DNA of 64,000 nt from Stieleria neptunia (GCF_007754155.1 NZ_CP037423.1:2356001-2420000); one strand, 5' to 3'. Shown: positions 45,156 through 56,257, counted from the stretch's first letter. Notes: a model not told the origin generated them from the sequence alone. Numbers and translations: made by a program.

Positions 45156-45359
45156 TGACCCGAATGGCACGGGCAAGAGTGTTGGTGTGCAGGTTTTAGC
45201 CGATCACTCTCGCTGCGTCGCAGCGACCGGGAATCGCCTAAAGGCTATACACCAACGGTTGCTGAACCCCTTGTTGCTGATGCCCGTTCCAGACGTACCT
45301 GCCCCCGCTTCCACCTGCTTCTTTGTTCGACTTTCAAGATCCCGTTTGGAGAGACATTC

Positions 45360-46583
45360 ATGCCAAGTTGCCGTCGTTTTCTCATCCTGTTTGCTTTGTT
45401 GTTTGCGCTGCCGACGTTGTCGGTTCATGCCGATCAGCGTTACGTGTTGACGAGTGCCGAGCAGAACGTCCAGCGGGACAGCTGGAAACTTAGCGGAGGG
45501 GGCTGGTCGGTCGAAAAGAAGACGCTGCACGGCGGCAAGCAAGAAGGCGTGGACCTGATCACGATCGACAACGGCGTGCTGCAGATCGACGTGATTCCCA
45601 CGCGTGGGATGAGTATCTATGAAATCCGTTCGGGCGACATGCGGTTGGGCTGGGACTCGCCGGTGCAAGAGATCGTGCATCCGGCGCTCGTCGATTTGGA
45701 AAGCCGCGGCGGGCTCGGCTGGCTGGAAGGGTTCAACGAGTGGATGGTTCGCTGCGGTCTCGAGTTTGCCGGCCATCCGGGAACGGACGAATTCGAGGAC
45801 GGCGCCGGCGGTACCACAACAAGGGACCTGACACTGCACGGGAAAATCGGAAACATCCCGGCCAGCGAGGTTGAAGTCGTCATTGATTCGGCGGCGCCGC
45901 ATCGCATCCGCGTCCGTGGCATCGTGTACGAAAAGTTCTTCTATGGACCGAAATTAAAACTGGTCACCGAGGTTTCCGTCGTGCCCGGTCAAGAGACGTT
46001 TCGCATCGATGACACCGTCGAGAATTTGGGAGCCGTCGAACAGGAATTTCAAATCATCTATCACGCCAACTTTGGTGCCCCATTGCTCGAATCGGGCGCG
46101 AAGGTGCATGCCGCGGTCAAGTCGTTGGCGCCGATGGACGACCACGCGGCCGAAAGCATCGACGGCTATGCGACGTACCTGCCACCGACCGCCGGCTTTG
46201 TCGAACAAGTTTATTTGGTCGAGCCGCTGGCCGACGAGAACAACCGAACCGGTGCGGTGCTGCACAACGCAGCCGGGGACCGTGCGGCATCGATGCATTG
46301 GTCAACCGAACAATTGCCCTACTTGACGATCTGGAAGAACACCGCGGCCCGCGAAGACGGCTACGTGACAGGCATCGAACCGGCGACGGGCTATCCCTAC
46401 AATCGCAAGGTCGAGCGCGCCGCCGGACGCGTCCCCAAACTATCGCCGGGACAGAGACGACAATTCACGCTGGACATCGGATTGCACCGCGGCGAAGAAA
46501 GCGTCAAGACGGTTGTGGACCAAATCAAATCGCTTCAAGGTGATGATCAACCCAAAGTCAGTCGTGAACCGCCACAATCCTGA
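45360..46583 (+). CDS. Exported DUF4432 / aldose 1-epimerase-fold protein
   Basis: A 407-residue protein with signal MPSCRRFLILFALLFALPTLSVHA. The rest matches the DUF4432 branch of the galactose mutarotase-like superfamily: VDLITIDNGVLQIDVIPTRGMSIYEIRS, LGWDSPVQEIVHPALVD, GLGWLEGFNEWMVRCGLEFAG, HGKIGNIPA and YHANFGAPLLESG, then EPATGYPYNRKVERAAGRV. It probably binds or isomerises a sugar in the periplasm. Downstream is an accessory region with repeats and IS66. Confidence 0.9.
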   Translation: MPSCRRFLILFALLFALPTLSVHADQRYVLTSAEQNVQRDSWKLSGGGWSVEKKTLHGGKQEGVDLITIDNGVLQIDVIPTRGMSIYEIRSGDMRLGWDSPVQEIVHPALVDLESRGGLGWLEGFNEWMVRCGLEFAGHPGTDEFEDGAGGTTTRDLTLHGKIGNIPASEVEVVIDSAAPHRIRVRGIVYEKFFYGPKLKLVTEVSVVPGQETFRIDDTVENLGAVEQEFQIIYHANFGAPLLESGAKVHAAVKSLAPMDDHAAESIDGYATYLPPTAGFVEQVYLVEPLADENNRTGAVLHNAAGDRAASMHWSTEQLPYLTIWKNTAAREDGYVTGIEPATGYPYNRKVERAAGRVPKLSPGQRRQFTLDIGLHRGEESVKTVVDQIKSLQGDDQPKVSREPPQS

Positions 46584-47632
46584 ACCGGCAAACAACCGGC
46601 GCAGAACAAATGGCGATCAATCCGCGAATGCGTAGGAACGGGGAATCGCCCAACGGGCATGCACCTCGACGCAGACGCCGCAGACCGAGCGTCGACCTGA
46701 TCCCAATGGACGTCGATTCTTTTGCTGCAGCTTTTGGCAAACCATTTCGTCTCTCTCCCGCTGGGAGAGACGGCGTTTGCGCAGCAAGCAAACGCCAGAG
46801 AGGGTTCGCGCTGCAAAAGTCTTGGCGCCTACCGCTACGATCAAATCCGTCACTTATACAATTGACATCCCCGGGGGATTTCAGCGAGTAGCCGGAGGTC
46901 AGCGCAGCGCCACCTCCGGACCACGACTCCGATCCCGCCCCTCGACCCCGGACGGGGACGCAGTGAAGCGTTTTTCCCTGTGCTTTAGGAGGTTTTAGCG
47001 GCAGGGCGCAAGCGGGCAGTCCGTTTAGTGAGTGAGCCGCGACGCGTAAGCGGCCGGGCATCCAGGCGCCCGCCCGAGGCCTTACGGCCAGCGGCTCACC
47101 ATTGCCTCACCAATTCCACTCAATCGACAGCCGCGAGCTCTCCGGTTCCTTGTTATTGCCAAACACCGGAGGGCTCGCGCGCTGCCGCTAACAAATTGCT
47201 TTACAGCGTAGCCTTGATGGGCGTCGCGGCGCAAACATCCGCAGGCGCACGAGTCCCGAGGGTCGCCGCGTCGTGCGCAGAGTCGGATTCGTCTTTGAGT
47301 CAAAGAAAAACACGCTGAACCACACGACGCGAATCACTGGGGAGTCATGCGCCGCTGGATTGCTCGATGGGCCACAAGAGATCAAGACGCTTGTCGCACC
47401 AAGACGCGGACCTACGGCCAGCAGATTCAGGACGCTGGCGTTAGCCTTTCGGTTGCAAGTCCCACGCAACCCCGACCCGTTGTGTCCGCACATCAAGCAT
47501 CGAAGCGGTAAGCAATTCTTAGAAAGTGCAACGAAGCGCCTGACCGATTGCAACAACTTGACGCGACGGCAGACGGCAACACCTGATCCCCCTAAACTGC
47601 CAAAAAGGCTCCTGACCCTTTTTCCTATCTAA
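46584..47632. other. Accessory gap with repeats and decayed sequence, left of the IS66 dimer
   Basis: More than 1 kb without a convincing gene. Visible structure: a hairpin CTCTCTCCCGCTGGGAGAG at about 46760, GCGTTTGCGCAGCAAGCAAACGC, the family A repeat at 47013-47130 and a family B half at 47130-47193. From 47190 to 47632 the sequence has short stop-free frames but no recognisable family. It may contain remnants of older insertions. Confidence 0.5.
47013..47193. repeat. Family A copy 4 followed by family B
   Basis: GCGGGCAGTCCGTTTAGTGA opens, GTGAGCCGCGACGCGTAAGC and CCTTACGGCCAGCGGCTCAC make the inner hairpin, and CAATCGACAG closes copy 4 of family A (47013-47130). It runs straight into CGCGAGCTCTCCGG ... 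CACCGGAGGGCTCGCGCGC and CCGCTAAC, a family B copy. A and B are again adjacent, as at 12.2 kb. Confidence 0.8.
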
Positions 47633-47724
47633 AAAATTGCGTAACAGTTTAGTCCTCTTGGAACTGCTATTGGTCGATTTTGGGGCGGCGGGATAAATTG
47701 GTGGCAATCGAGGATTGCCGCGAA

Positions 47725-49257
47725 ATGTCTATTCCAATCTATCCCAACCACGAGCACGCTTGCCCCAATGTAGGGAATTGCCCGCATCTTGGTGGCGCCT
47801 CGGTGATTTCTGTTGCGATGGTAGCTAATCAAAGCGAGGACACCCGAGAATCATCGCTTCGCCAGATTCGATTGCTCGAAAAGCGTAACAGCGAATTGCT
47901 CAGCGACGTCGTCAGCCTCCAAGAGCAACTGGAACGCGTCAAACTTGAATTGAAGATTGAGCGGCAGAACAAGTTTGCAACCAATGAGCAGTCTGACGAC
48001 GATGCGAAACCGGAATTGCAAGAGGCCAACCAAGATGATTCGGGTCGCAAAGCTAAACGCGGCGCCCCGGTAGGTCATCCAGGATGGTTTCGAAAGACTC
48101 CCCAAGAGTACGATTGGGACATTGATGTCAAGGCTCCTCGAGTCTGCCCCTGCTGCGCGAGTCGCCAAGTCATTTTGTTGGATGCCGATCCATTGGAGCA
48201 CCTGCAGGAAGATATTGTTGATGGACAGTTCCGCGTCGTGCTCTATCGTCATGTGGTCGCCAAATGCATCGCCTGTGATACGCTTGTGCAAAAAGCTGGT
48301 CCGGGAGAGGTTCTGGGAAGTCGCATAGGACCAGGGTTGCGCAGCAAGGCGATCTATCTCCGCAATGTCATTGGCATTACCTACCGCAAGGTCCCACGAG
48401 CGATTGAAGAGTTATTTGGAATCACGTTCACAGCGGCAGCACTGATCGGTTTCGAAAAGGCTCTTGCGAAGCTTGCCGAACCGGTTGTCGACGATATCGC
48501 CAAGAAGCTTGCCAGCACTGACGGGCCAGTCTATGCGGATGAAACCTACTGGACCTTAGACGGCGATCGCGCCTACTTTTGGGTACACGGCAACGAACAG
48601 TTCATCCATTTCACTTTTGAAACGACGCGTGCGGGGTTCGTTTCACGCGACGTTCTTGGCCCTGACTTTTGCGGCACTTTGGTAACGGACTGCTACGGTG
48701 GCTACAATGCTCAGGTCGCTGGCGCGAAGCAAAAATGTTTGGCACATCTTGCTCGAACCTCGCGTGATTGGCAAAAGCTCGTTGCTCCGGTATCAGCCGA
48801 CTATCAGTTCTTCGAAGATGTCAAGCAATTCGTCCAACGCGGTACTCGCCTCCACCGCCGACGAAAAGCCGGTAAGCTAAAAGGAGCTGCACTTGAGTCT
48901 GAGATCTTGTGGCTGCGAAACGAATTGGAACGCCTTTCGTTGACTGATGTCGAAGACGAAAAAGCGATCCAACTTCAAGGGCGAATTCTTCGTCACCTCT
49001 CAGAGTGGTTGGTGTTCATCGACGATCCACGAGTTTCGCCGACGAACAACCTTGCAGAACGTGCTATTCGCCCACTAGTCGTGTTGCGCAAGATCTGCTT
49101 CGGCAGCCGAAGTCGGGAAGGTGGTGAGCGGATGGCAGATCTGATGAGCGTTGCAGAGACAGCGCGGCGTCATGGGCACCGTGCCAGCGACATCTACTAC
49201 GGTCTTTTCACGCGACCTCCGGACGAAGTACTGCGTTCGCTTTATGCACCGGCGTAG
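47725..49257 (+). CDS. IS66-family transposase, copy 1
   Basis: A 510-residue DDE transposase from the ATG at 47725 (GAGG about 10 bases upstream); the frame is open 15 codons further to a TTG. Regions in order: N-terminal leucine-zipper-like helix (LRQIRLLEKRNSELLSDVVSLQEQ), zinc-finger CPCCASR and CIACD, and the catalytic DDE core with Asp in VYADETYW, Asp in TDCYGGY and Glu in NNLAERAIRPL. The translation is identical to copy 2. A perfect 12-bp stem hairpin spans its stop codon. Confidence 0.95.
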   Translation: MSIPIYPNHEHACPNVGNCPHLGGASVISVAMVANQSEDTRESSLRQIRLLEKRNSELLSDVVSLQEQLERVKLELKIERQNKFATNEQSDDDAKPELQEANQDDSGRKAKRGAPVGHPGWFRKTPQEYDWDIDVKAPRVCPCCASRQVILLDADPLEHLQEDIVDGQFRVVLYRHVVAKCIACDTLVQKAGPGEVLGSRIGPGLRSKAIYLRNVIGITYRKVPRAIEELFGITFTAAALIGFEKALAKLAEPVVDDIAKKLASTDGPVYADETYWTLDGDRAYFWVHGNEQFIHFTFETTRAGFVSRDVLGPDFCGTLVTDCYGGYNAQVAGAKQKCLAHLARTSRDWQKLVAPVSADYQFFEDVKQFVQRGTRLHRRRKAGKLKGAALESEILWLRNELERLSLTDVEDEKAIQLQGRILRHLSEWLVFIDDPRVSPTNNLAERAIRPLVVLRKICFGSRSREGGERMADLMSVAETARRHGHRASDIYYGLFTRPPDEVLRSLYAPA

Positions 49258-49272
49258 CGGCTACGCCGGTGC
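49246..49272 (+). terminator. Palindromic hairpin over the transposase stop codon (copy 1; also 51152-51178 in copy 2)
   Basis: GCACCGGCGTAG CGG CTACGCCGGTGC: a perfect 12-base-pair stem with a 3-base loop that contains the TAG stop of the transposase. No T-run follows. It may terminate or stabilise the transposase mRNA, or be a recombination signal. Confidence 0.5.
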
Positions 49273-49546
49273 AGGCGATCGTGTCGCCTCTTCATAGGAA
49301 GAGACAAGCTGCGACTCCGGAAGAAGCAGCGAGCGAAATTCTCAGCCGAGCGACTCACCTGTAGTCACGTTCGCTGGACGATTCCGGTGAAACGACGTTG
49401 AATGCTGCGCTGATGGTAAACCAATCGGCACGCCCCATGACAGACTGCGGGGAGAGCTGAATCCAATCCTTCGGCGATGCGCAGTTCGAGCGATGGTCCG
49501 ACACCACCGTCCCCCAGGTCATTCAACTAAACTGTTACAAAATTGC

Positions 49547-51444
49547 GTAACAGTTTAGTCCTCTTGGAACTGCTATTGGTCGATTTTGGGGCGGCGGGAT
49601 AAATTGGTGGCAATCGAGGATTGCCGCGAAATGTCTATTCCAATCTATCCCAACCACGAGCACGCTTGCCCCAATGTAGGGAATTGCCCGCATCTTGGTG
49701 GCGCCTCGGTGATTTCTGTTGCGATGGTAGCTAATCAAAGCGAGGACACCCGAGAATCATCGCTTCGCCAGATTCGATTGCTCGAAAAGCGTAACAGCGA
49801 ATTGCTCAGCGACGTCGTCAGCCTCCAAGAGCAACTGGAACGCGTCAAACTTGAATTGAAGATTGAGCGGCAGAACAAGTTTGCAACCAATGAGCAGTCT
49901 GACGACGATGCGAAACCGGAATTGCAAGAGGCCAACCAAGATGATTCGGGTCGCAAAGCTAAACGCGGCGCCCCGGTAGGTCATCCAGGATGGTTTCGAA
50001 AGACTCCCCAAGAGTACGATTGGGACATTGATGTCAAGGCTCCTCGAGTCTGCCCCTGCTGCGCGAGTCGCCAAGTCATTTTGTTGGATGCCGATCCATT
50101 GGAGCACCTGCAGGAAGATATTGTTGATGGACAGTTCCGCGTCGTGCTCTATCGTCATGTGGTCGCCAAATGCATCGCCTGTGATACGCTTGTGCAAAAA
50201 GCTGGTCCGGGAGAGGTTCTGGGAAGTCGCATAGGACCAGGGTTGCGCAGCAAGGCGATCTATCTCCGCAATGTCATTGGCATTACCTACCGCAAGGTCC
50301 CACGAGCGATTGAAGAGTTATTTGGAATCACGTTCACAGCGGCAGCACTGATCGGTTTCGAAAAGGCTCTTGCGAAGCTTGCCGAACCGGTTGTCGACGA
50401 TATCGCCAAGAAGCTTGCCAGCACTGACGGGCCAGTCTATGCGGATGAAACCTACTGGACCTTAGACGGCGATCGCGCCTACTTTTGGGTACACGGCAAC
50501 GAACAGTTCATCCATTTCACTTTTGAAACGACGCGTGCGGGGTTCGTTTCACGCGACGTTCTTGGCCCTGACTTTTGCGGCACTTTGGTAACGGACTGCT
50601 ACGGTGGCTACAATGCTCAGGTCGCTGGCGCGAAGCAAAAATGTTTGGCACATCTTGCTCGAACCTCGCGTGATTGGCAAAAGCTCGTTGCTCCGGTATC
50701 AGCCGACTATCAGTTCTTCGAAGATGTCAAGCAATTCGTCCAACGCGGTACTCGCCTCCACCGCCGACGAAAAGCCGGTAAGCTAAAAGGAGCTGCACTT
50801 GAGTCTGAGATCTTGTGGCTGCGAAACGAATTGGAACGCCTTTCGTTGACTGATGTCGAAGACGAAAAAGCGATCCAACTTCAAGGGCGAATTCTTCGTC
50901 ACCTCTCAGAGTGGTTGGTGTTCATCGACGATCCACGAGTTTCGCCGACGAACAACCTTGCAGAACGTGCTATTCGCCCACTAGTCGTGTTGCGCAAGAT
51001 CTGCTTCGGCAGCCGAAGTCGGGAAGGTGGTGAGCGGATGGCAGATCTGATGAGCGTTGCAGAGACAGCGCGGCGTCATGGGCACCGTGCCAGCGACATC
51101 TACTACGGTCTTTTCACGCGACCTCCGGACGAAGTACTGCGTTCGCTTTATGCACCGGCGTAGCGGCTACGCCGGTGCAGGCGATCGTGTCGCCTCTTCA
51201 TAGGAAGAGACAAGCTGCGACTCCGGAAGAAGCAGCGAGCGAAATTCTCAGCCGAGCGACTCACCTGTAGTCACGTTCGCTGGACGATTCCGGTGAAACG
51301 ACGTTGAATGCTGCGCTGATGGTAAACCAATCGGCACGCCCCATGACAGACTGCGGGGAGAGCTGAATCCAATCCTTCGGCGATGCGCAGTTCGAGCGAT
51401 GGTCCGACACCACCGTCCCCCAGGTCATTCAACTAAACTGTTAC
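49547..51444 (+). mobile_element. IS66-family insertion sequence, copy 2 (1898 bp), in direct tandem
   Basis: Same 12-base ends and apparently the same sequence as copy 1, starting 8 bases after copy 1 ends. Its left flank is AAAATTGC (shared with copy 1's right flank), but its right flank is ATTCACCG, so it lacks its own target duplication. The two elements form a head-to-tail dimer with abutted ends. Confidence 0.93.
49631..51163 (+). CDS. IS66-family transposase, copy 2
   Basis: The 510-residue translation is identical to copy 1 (ATG at 49631, stop at 51163), with zinc-finger CPCCASR/CIACD and the DDE acidic residues in YADETYW, TDCYGGY and NNLAERAIRPL. The identity shows recent duplication. 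The junction with copy 1 gives the palindrome CTAAACTGTTAC-8-GTAACAGTTTAG about 85 bases before this gene's start. Confidence 0.95.
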   Translation: MSIPIYPNHEHACPNVGNCPHLGGASVISVAMVANQSEDTRESSLRQIRLLEKRNSELLSDVVSLQEQLERVKLELKIERQNKFATNEQSDDDAKPELQEANQDDSGRKAKRGAPVGHPGWFRKTPQEYDWDIDVKAPRVCPCCASRQVILLDADPLEHLQEDIVDGQFRVVLYRHVVAKCIACDTLVQKAGPGEVLGSRIGPGLRSKAIYLRNVIGITYRKVPRAIEELFGITFTAAALIGFEKALAKLAEPVVDDIAKKLASTDGPVYADETYWTLDGDRAYFWVHGNEQFIHFTFETTRAGFVSRDVLGPDFCGTLVTDCYGGYNAQVAGAKQKCLAHLARTSRDWQKLVAPVSADYQFFEDVKQFVQRGTRLHRRRKAGKLKGAALESEILWLRNELERLSLTDVEDEKAIQLQGRILRHLSEWLVFIDDPRVSPTNNLAERAIRPLVVLRKICFGSRSREGGERMADLMSVAETARRHGHRASDIYYGLFTRPPDEVLRSLYAPA

Positions 51445-51653
51445 ATTCACCGTTCGACCTCCCCTCGCTTCGCTCGACCCTCCTGCCAGGAGGGTGACTT
51501 TTCGACTTGTTCCCAGGCTCTGCCTGGGAACACACGATCACGGAGGCTCCGCCTCGCGACCGCGCACGGCGTGTGGCGGAGCCACACCGACCTTGCGTTC
51601 CCAGGCGGAGCCTTGGAACGAGGGGCATCAGAGCGCGGGCCGATCGCCGCGTC
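51445..51653. repeat. Cluster of small palindromes (family F and GTTCCCAGGC-type REP) at the right flank of the IS66 dimer
   Basis: Family F (GACCTCCCCTCGCTTCGCTC ... GCCAGGAGGGTGACTT) is followed by four short hairpins: GTTCCCAGGCTCTGCCTGGGAAC, GGAGGCTCCGCCTC, GTGTGGCGGAGCCACAC and GTTCCCAGGCGGAGCC. No gene is seen in this stretch. REP-like units of this type are common in many bacterial genomes. Confidence 0.7.
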
Positions 51654-53111
51654 TTAACTCAAAATGGGATGGACGACGTGCGCCGGTTCTTCGACTCCGG
51701 TCAGCCGTTGATCCAGCCCTTGGAACTTGAAGGTCAACTTTTCGTGATCGATGCCCAGTTGATGCAGAATCGTGGCGTTCATGTCACGGATGTGCACGCC
51801 GGTGTTGTTCAGGATGTTGTAGCTGTGGTCATCGGTCATGCCGTATTCGAATCCACGCTTGATGCCGGCGCCGGCCATCCAGATCGTAAAACAGCGGCCG
51901 TGGTGGTCGCGGCCGTGATTGTCGGCCGTCAATTTGCCTTGCGAGTAAATCGTGCGGCCGAACTCGCCGCCCCACACGACCAGCGTGTCGTCCAGCATGC
52001 CGCGTTGTTTCAGGTCCTTGATCAGCGCTGCGGCCGGTTGATCGATGTCCTTGCACTGCTGACGTAGCTTCGAGGGCAGCGAGCCGTGTTGATCCCAGCC
52101 GCGATGGAACAACTGCACGTAGCGGACACCCTGCTGCACCATGCGACGGGCGAGCAGACAATTCCTGGCAAAGCTGCCGGGTTTTTGAACGTCGTCGCCG
52201 TACAAATCCAACACGTGCTGGGGTTCTTGTTCAATCGCCATCAGATCCGGCACTTCGCTCTGCATGCGAAACGCCATTTCGTACTGCGAGATTCTGGCCT
52301 GCGTTTCCGGGTCCGCAAACTTGTCATAGGCCACCTGATTGAGTTCGTTCAATCCGTCCAGCATGCTGCGTCGCGATTGGCGATCGATGCCCGGCGGGTT
52401 GTTCAAGTACAAGACCGGTTCACCACTGCTGCGCAGCTTGACGCCTTGGTGACGTGCCGGCAGAAACCCGGAGCCCCACAGGCGATCGTAGAGTGCCTGC
52501 AATTGGCCGCGGCCCCGAGAAATCATCACGATGTAGGCGGGCATGTTGTCGTTTTCGCTGCCCAGTCCATAGCTGAGCCAGGAACCGAGCGCGGGTTTGC
52601 CTTGCTGTTGGACGCCCGTGTTGATGTACGTGATCGCCGGGTCATGATTGACCGCTTCGGTGTGCATCGATTTGATGATCGTGATGTCGTCGACGATCCC
52701 AGACGTGTACGGCAAGATGTCTTTGTTGACCCAGGTCCCGTGCTGGCCGAAGCGTTCGAAATTGAACATCGGCGCGACGCAGGGGAACGTTGATTGGCCG
52801 CTGGTCATCCCGGTCAACCGTTGTCCCTGACGAACCGACTCGGGAAGTTCTTGGCCGTGAAACTTACGCATCTCCGGTTTGTAGTCGAAGGTGTCGATAT
52901 GACTGGGGCCGCCGGCCATGAACAGATAGATGATCCGTTTGGCCTTGGGGGCAAAATTGGGGAATTGCGGCAATCCCGGATTCGAAGCGCCTGCGGCGGC
53001 GTTGGCGGTGCCGACCAATTCAGGATTCAACAGGGTGCTCAGCGCCGTTGCCCCCAGCCCGTAACCGGTCCCGAGCAAAAACTTGCGGCGTTGTGTGGTC
53101 AGGGAGTCCAT
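51654..53111 (-). CDS. DUF1501 family protein
   Basis: A 485-residue protein from the ATG at 53111. [20 protein letters not shown] has a Tat-type signal region (QRRKFLLG). Family marks: [72 protein letters not shown] and [13 protein letters not shown], ending with the histidine-rich [10 protein letters not shown]. It has an alkaline-phosphatase/sulfatase-like fold, exported, function unknown. It directly follows the PSCyt protein gene (stop and start two bases apart), the standard planctomycete pair. Confidence 0.93.
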   Translation of the reverse strand: MDSLTTQRRKFLLGTGYGLGATALSTLLNPELVGTANAAAGASNPGLPQFPNFAPKAKRIIYLFMAGGPSHIDTFDYKPEMRKFHGQELPESVRQGQRLTGMTSGQSTFPCVAPMFNFERFGQHGTWVNKDILPYTSGIVDDITIIKSMHTEAVNHDPAITYINTGVQQQGKPALGSWLSYGLGSENDNMPAYIVMISRGRGQLQALYDRLWGSGFLPARHQGVKLRSSGEPVLYLNNPPGIDRQSRRSMLDGLNELNQVAYDKFADPETQARISQYEMAFRMQSEVPDLMAIEQEPQHVLDLYGDDVQKPGSFARNCLLARRMVQQGVRYVQLFHRGWDQHGSLPSKLRQQCKDIDQPAAALIKDLKQRGMLDDTLVVWGGEFGRTIYSQGKLTADNHGRDHHGRCFTIWMAGAGIKRGFEYGMTDDHSYNILNNTGVHIRDMNATILHQLGIDHEKLTFKFQGLDQRLTGVEEPAHVVHPILS

Positions 53112-53113
53112 GG

Positions 53114-56100
53114 TTAGCCTCGGGTCAACGTTTCGTCTAGGTTCAAGATCATTTGTGCGATCACGGTCCAAGCGGCGTGTTGGATTGCATCGATCGATTC
53201 GTCGCGCGGCAACTCGCCGACCGACAAGAATTGGTTGGCGGATTCAGGGGCCGCGGCAAAGCGTTCGCGCTGGTCGGCAAGGATGCTCAGCAACACGGAC
53301 GTCTCACGCTCGCTTGCCGGTCGTGCGGTCGTCAGGCGGTAGGCCAAATCGATTCGCTTGCGATCATCGGATTCCGACTCGATCAGACGCTGGGCGAGCG
53401 CCCGGGCCGCTTCGACGAATTGCGGATCGTTGAGCGTCACCAGGGCTTGCAGCGGTGTGTTGGTCCGGGCCCGGGCGACGACACACTTCTCACGCGACGG
53501 CGCGTCAAAGATCATCATGTTGGGCATCGGCGCGCTACGTTTCCAATACGTGTACATCGACTTGCGATACAGTTTCTCGCCCTTGTCCTGGGTGTAACGC
53601 AGACCGCCGTTCAGACTGACCTCGTTCCAGATATTCACCGGTTGATACGGTTTCACGCCGGGGCCACCGACCTGACGGGTCAGCAATCCGCTGACCGCCA
53701 ACGCCTGGTCACGAATCAATTCGCCTTGCAATCGAAATCGCGGGCTGTGGGCTAACAACAGGTTTTCGGGGTCCTGTTCCGCATGCACGGGCTCTCGACG
53801 CGAACTCTGGCGGTACGTTCGTGAAAGCACCAGTTGTCGCAGCATCCGTTTGACGTCCCAGCCCGATTGGACGAAATCGACGGCCAGCCAATCGAGCAGT
53901 TGCGGATGGGTCGGCGGCATGCCTTGGGCACCAAAATCGCTGATCGTGCGGACCAGTCCGTTGCCAAAGAGCATCGTCCAATAACGGTTGACGGCCACGC
54001 GTGCGGTCAGCGGATGATCGGGCGCGGTCAGCCATCGGGCCAACCCCAATCGATTCGGCGGAGCGTCCTCGGCCAACGGTGGCAGGGCCGCCGGGACGCC
54101 GGGCGAAACCGGGGCATCCTTCTTGGGCGAATCGTATTGCCCGCGATCGAGGACGAACGTCATCCGCATTTTGTCGTCGGGGTTGTCCGCCATGATCATC
54201 GACGTCGTCTTTTTCGCCGCCAGATCGGCGTGTTGTTTGGTCGTCGCGGCGAGCGACTTGCGGAGCGATTGGAAGTCCGCGTCTTGGCTGAAGTAGACGT
54301 TTCGCAGGGCTGCCCACTGGGCTTCGCTGCGATCGTCGGCAGCCGTCGCCAAAATGCCTCCGATCACGTCACCCTTGGCCAGCGGCACCTCGGATTCGCT
54401 CAAGGCAAAGGGATAGATCCGAATGTCGTCGACTTCACCCTTCCAATTGGCGCCGTTGCTGCGACTGCCGATTTTGAAGGGCACATCGGTTTGCAGTGTG
54501 CCGCCGAGCGTGTCGGCTTCGACTTGATTGGCCGACAGTTTTCCGTCGATGTAGATCTTCACCCCGGCGGCTTTCTGGGTGCCGTCATAGGTGATCACGA
54601 CGTGTTGCCAAGTGTCGGTTTTCAGTGAGTCTTTGGAGACGACTTTGACCGCATTGTCACTCCAGGAATGGATGATGTGCGTTCCGATGTTTTTGCCTTG
54701 GATCCACATGTCATAGCCGCGATAGTTGTCCGCGACATTCATCCGCGAGAACACGGCGCCTCCGGATTTGCCATCGAATTTGATCCAGGCGGCCATCGTA
54801 AACGGCTGATCCGATTCCAGCTGCGGCGGGTTCTCCGAACAGGCGAACTGGGTTTGCCCATTCAGCTTCAATGCCTTGTTGCCCTCTCGATCGCTCGTCT
54901 GAAACTTTCCTTTCTCCAACACCGCGACCGCGCCGGTGGTTTCGTTCTTCAACTGCGAACCGTCGGATTCATCGAGCGGAAACCAATGGGCGATGCCGGA
55001 GAGTTGCTCGGTCGGCTGGGCGTCGCTGGCGTACTTGGCGGTTTCCTGTTCTGCCCAAGCGACGAATTGCGGATCGGCGTGGCGCTGGTGCGATTCCAGC
55101 TGTTTCTTTTTCGAATCGATCTCCGCCTGCAATTCCGCCATCCGGGCTTGATGCCGTTGGTCATAGACGTCGACGACGGGCGACTGATTCCCTTTGCGGG
55201 TTTGCATGCCGGGGTCGGCCGTGTTGTTGAAGTACGCGTAGAACTGGTAGTACTCGGTTTGGGAGATCGGGTCGTATTTGTGATCGTGGCACTGTGCGCA
55301 CTCCATCGTCAGAGCCAGCCAGACGGTGGAGGTGGTTTGGACGCGATCGACGACGTACTCGACGCGCAACTCCTCGGCAAACGCCCCGCCTTCGTCACTG
55401 GTCGCATGATTCCGATTGAAACCCGATGCGACTTTTTGATCGACCGTTGCGTCGGGAATCAGGTCGCCGGCGATCTGCTCGATCGTGAATTGGTCGAACG
55501 GCATGTTGGCGTTGTACGCGTCGATCACCCAATCACGCCACGGCCACATGTCGCGCGGACCGTCGGCGTGCATCACGCTGGTGTCGCCGTAGCGTGCCGC
55601 ATCCAGCCAAGCCAGCGTCATGCGTTCGCCGTAGTCCGCCGAGGCCAACAATCGATCCACGAGTGCTTCGTAGGCCAAATCGACTCCCAGCGAATCCGCG
55701 CTCGCCAGGAATTGTTCGACTTGCTCGGGCGTCGGGGCCATTCCGGTCAAATCCAGCGACACGCGGCGGATCAACGTTCGCAAGTCGGCTGGCGGAGAGA
55801 ACGTCAGCCCGTGCTCACGCAGCCGTTTGCCGATGAAATGGTCGACCGGATTGGCCGTGTCGACACCCGGGGCTTTTTGCGGCGGAACGAAGGCCCAGTG
55901 TTCTTGATACGTCGCTCCCTGGGCGACCCATTGTTTGAGCAGTGTGCGCTGCGCGTCGGTCAGCCGCTTGTTCGAATCCGGCGGCGGCATCAGCAAGTCG
56001 GCGTCTTCGGCGAACACCCGCGCGATCACTTCGCTTTCGTCCGGTTGGCCGGCAACCAGCATCCCCGAATCGATCGCGGACTGACGGTCGTCCAATCGCA

Positions 56101-56257
56101 GATCGGCTTCGCGGGTCGATTCGGAGGGGCCGTGACACAGGAAACAGTTGTCCGAAAGGATCGGCCGGATGTCGCGATTGAAATCGATCTCGGCGGCAGA
56201 CGCATTGCCGATGCCGACGAGCAGCAAGACCGGGACGATTGAGAACGGATTCTTCAT
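53114..56257 (-). CDS. PSCyt1/DUF1549/LamG/DUF1553 (PSD1) multidomain protein
   Basis: A 1047-residue exported protein (signal [22 protein letters not shown]). Domains in order: PSCyt1 with haem motif CFLCH (38-42); DUF1549 (PSCyt2; [20 protein letters not shown]) with [20 protein letters not shown] (second CxxCH); a coiled-coil stretch ([16 protein letters not shown]); a LamG/concanavalin-type domain ([17 protein letters not shown] ... [10 protein letters not shown] ... KIGSRSNG); and DUF1553 ([47 protein letters not shown]). It is likely an envelope protein that binds carbohydrate and shuttles electrons. Operon with DUF1501. Confidence 0.92.
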   Translation of the reverse strand: MKNPFSIVPVLLLVGIGNASAAEIDFNRDIRPILSDNCFLCHGPSESTREADLRLDDRQSAIDSGMLVAGQPDESEVIARVFAEDADLLMPPPDSNKRLTDAQRTLLKQWVAQGATYQEHWAFVPPQKAPGVDTANPVDHFIGKRLREHGLTFSPPADLRTLIRRVSLDLTGMAPTPEQVEQFLASADSLGVDLAYEALVDRLLASADYGERMTLAWLDAARYGDTSVMHADGPRDMWPWRDWVIDAYNANMPFDQFTIEQIAGDLIPDATVDQKVASGFNRNHATSDEGGAFAEELRVEYVVDRVQTTSTVWLALTMECAQCHDHKYDPISQTEYYQFYAYFNNTADPGMQTRKGNQSPVVDVYDQRHQARMAELQAEIDSKKKQLESHQRHADPQFVAWAEQETAKYASDAQPTEQLSGIAHWFPLDESDGSQLKNETTGAVAVLEKGKFQTSDREGNKALKLNGQTQFACSENPPQLESDQPFTMAAWIKFDGKSGGAVFSRMNVADNYRGYDMWIQGKNIGTHIIHSWSDNAVKVVSKDSLKTDTWQHVVITYDGTQKAAGVKIYIDGKLSANQVEADTLGGTLQTDVPFKIGSRSNGANWKGEVDDIRIYPFALSESEVPLAKGDVIGGILATAADDRSEAQWAALRNVYFSQDADFQSLRKSLAATTKQHADLAAKKTTSMIMADNPDDKMRMTFVLDRGQYDSPKKDAPVSPGVPAALPPLAEDAPPNRLGLARWLTAPDHPLTARVAVNRYWTMLFGNGLVRTISDFGAQGMPPTHPQLLDWLAVDFVQSGWDVKRMLRQLVLSRTYRQSSRREPVHAEQDPENLLLAHSPRFRLQGELIRDQALAVSGLLTRQVGGPGVKPYQPVNIWNEVSLNGGLRYTQDKGEKLYRKSMYTYWKRSAPMPNMMIFDAPSREKCVVARARTNTPLQALVTLNDPQFVEAARALAQRLIESESDDRKRIDLAYRLTTARPASERETSVLLSILADQRERFAAAPESANQFLSVGELPRDESIDAIQHAAWTVIAQMILNLDETLTRG

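Larger units (their letters stand above)
47641..49538 (+). mobile_element. IS66-family insertion sequence, copy 1 (1898 bp)
   Basis: Bounded by GTAACAGTTTAG at the left and CTAAACTGTTAC at the right, perfect 12-base terminal inverted repeats. The 8 bases on each side are AAAATTGC (47633-47640 and 49539-49546), the target duplication length expected of IS66. It encodes one transposase and no TnpA/TnpB, the single-gene IS66 arrangement (ISBst12-like). The right 260 bases after the gene are non-coding. Confidence 0.95.

Noticed and set aside
47193..47632. Possible truncated gene left of the IS66 dimer
   Set aside because: Short frames on both strands have no recognisable motif and no shared frame longer than about 120 codons; reported only as a gap.
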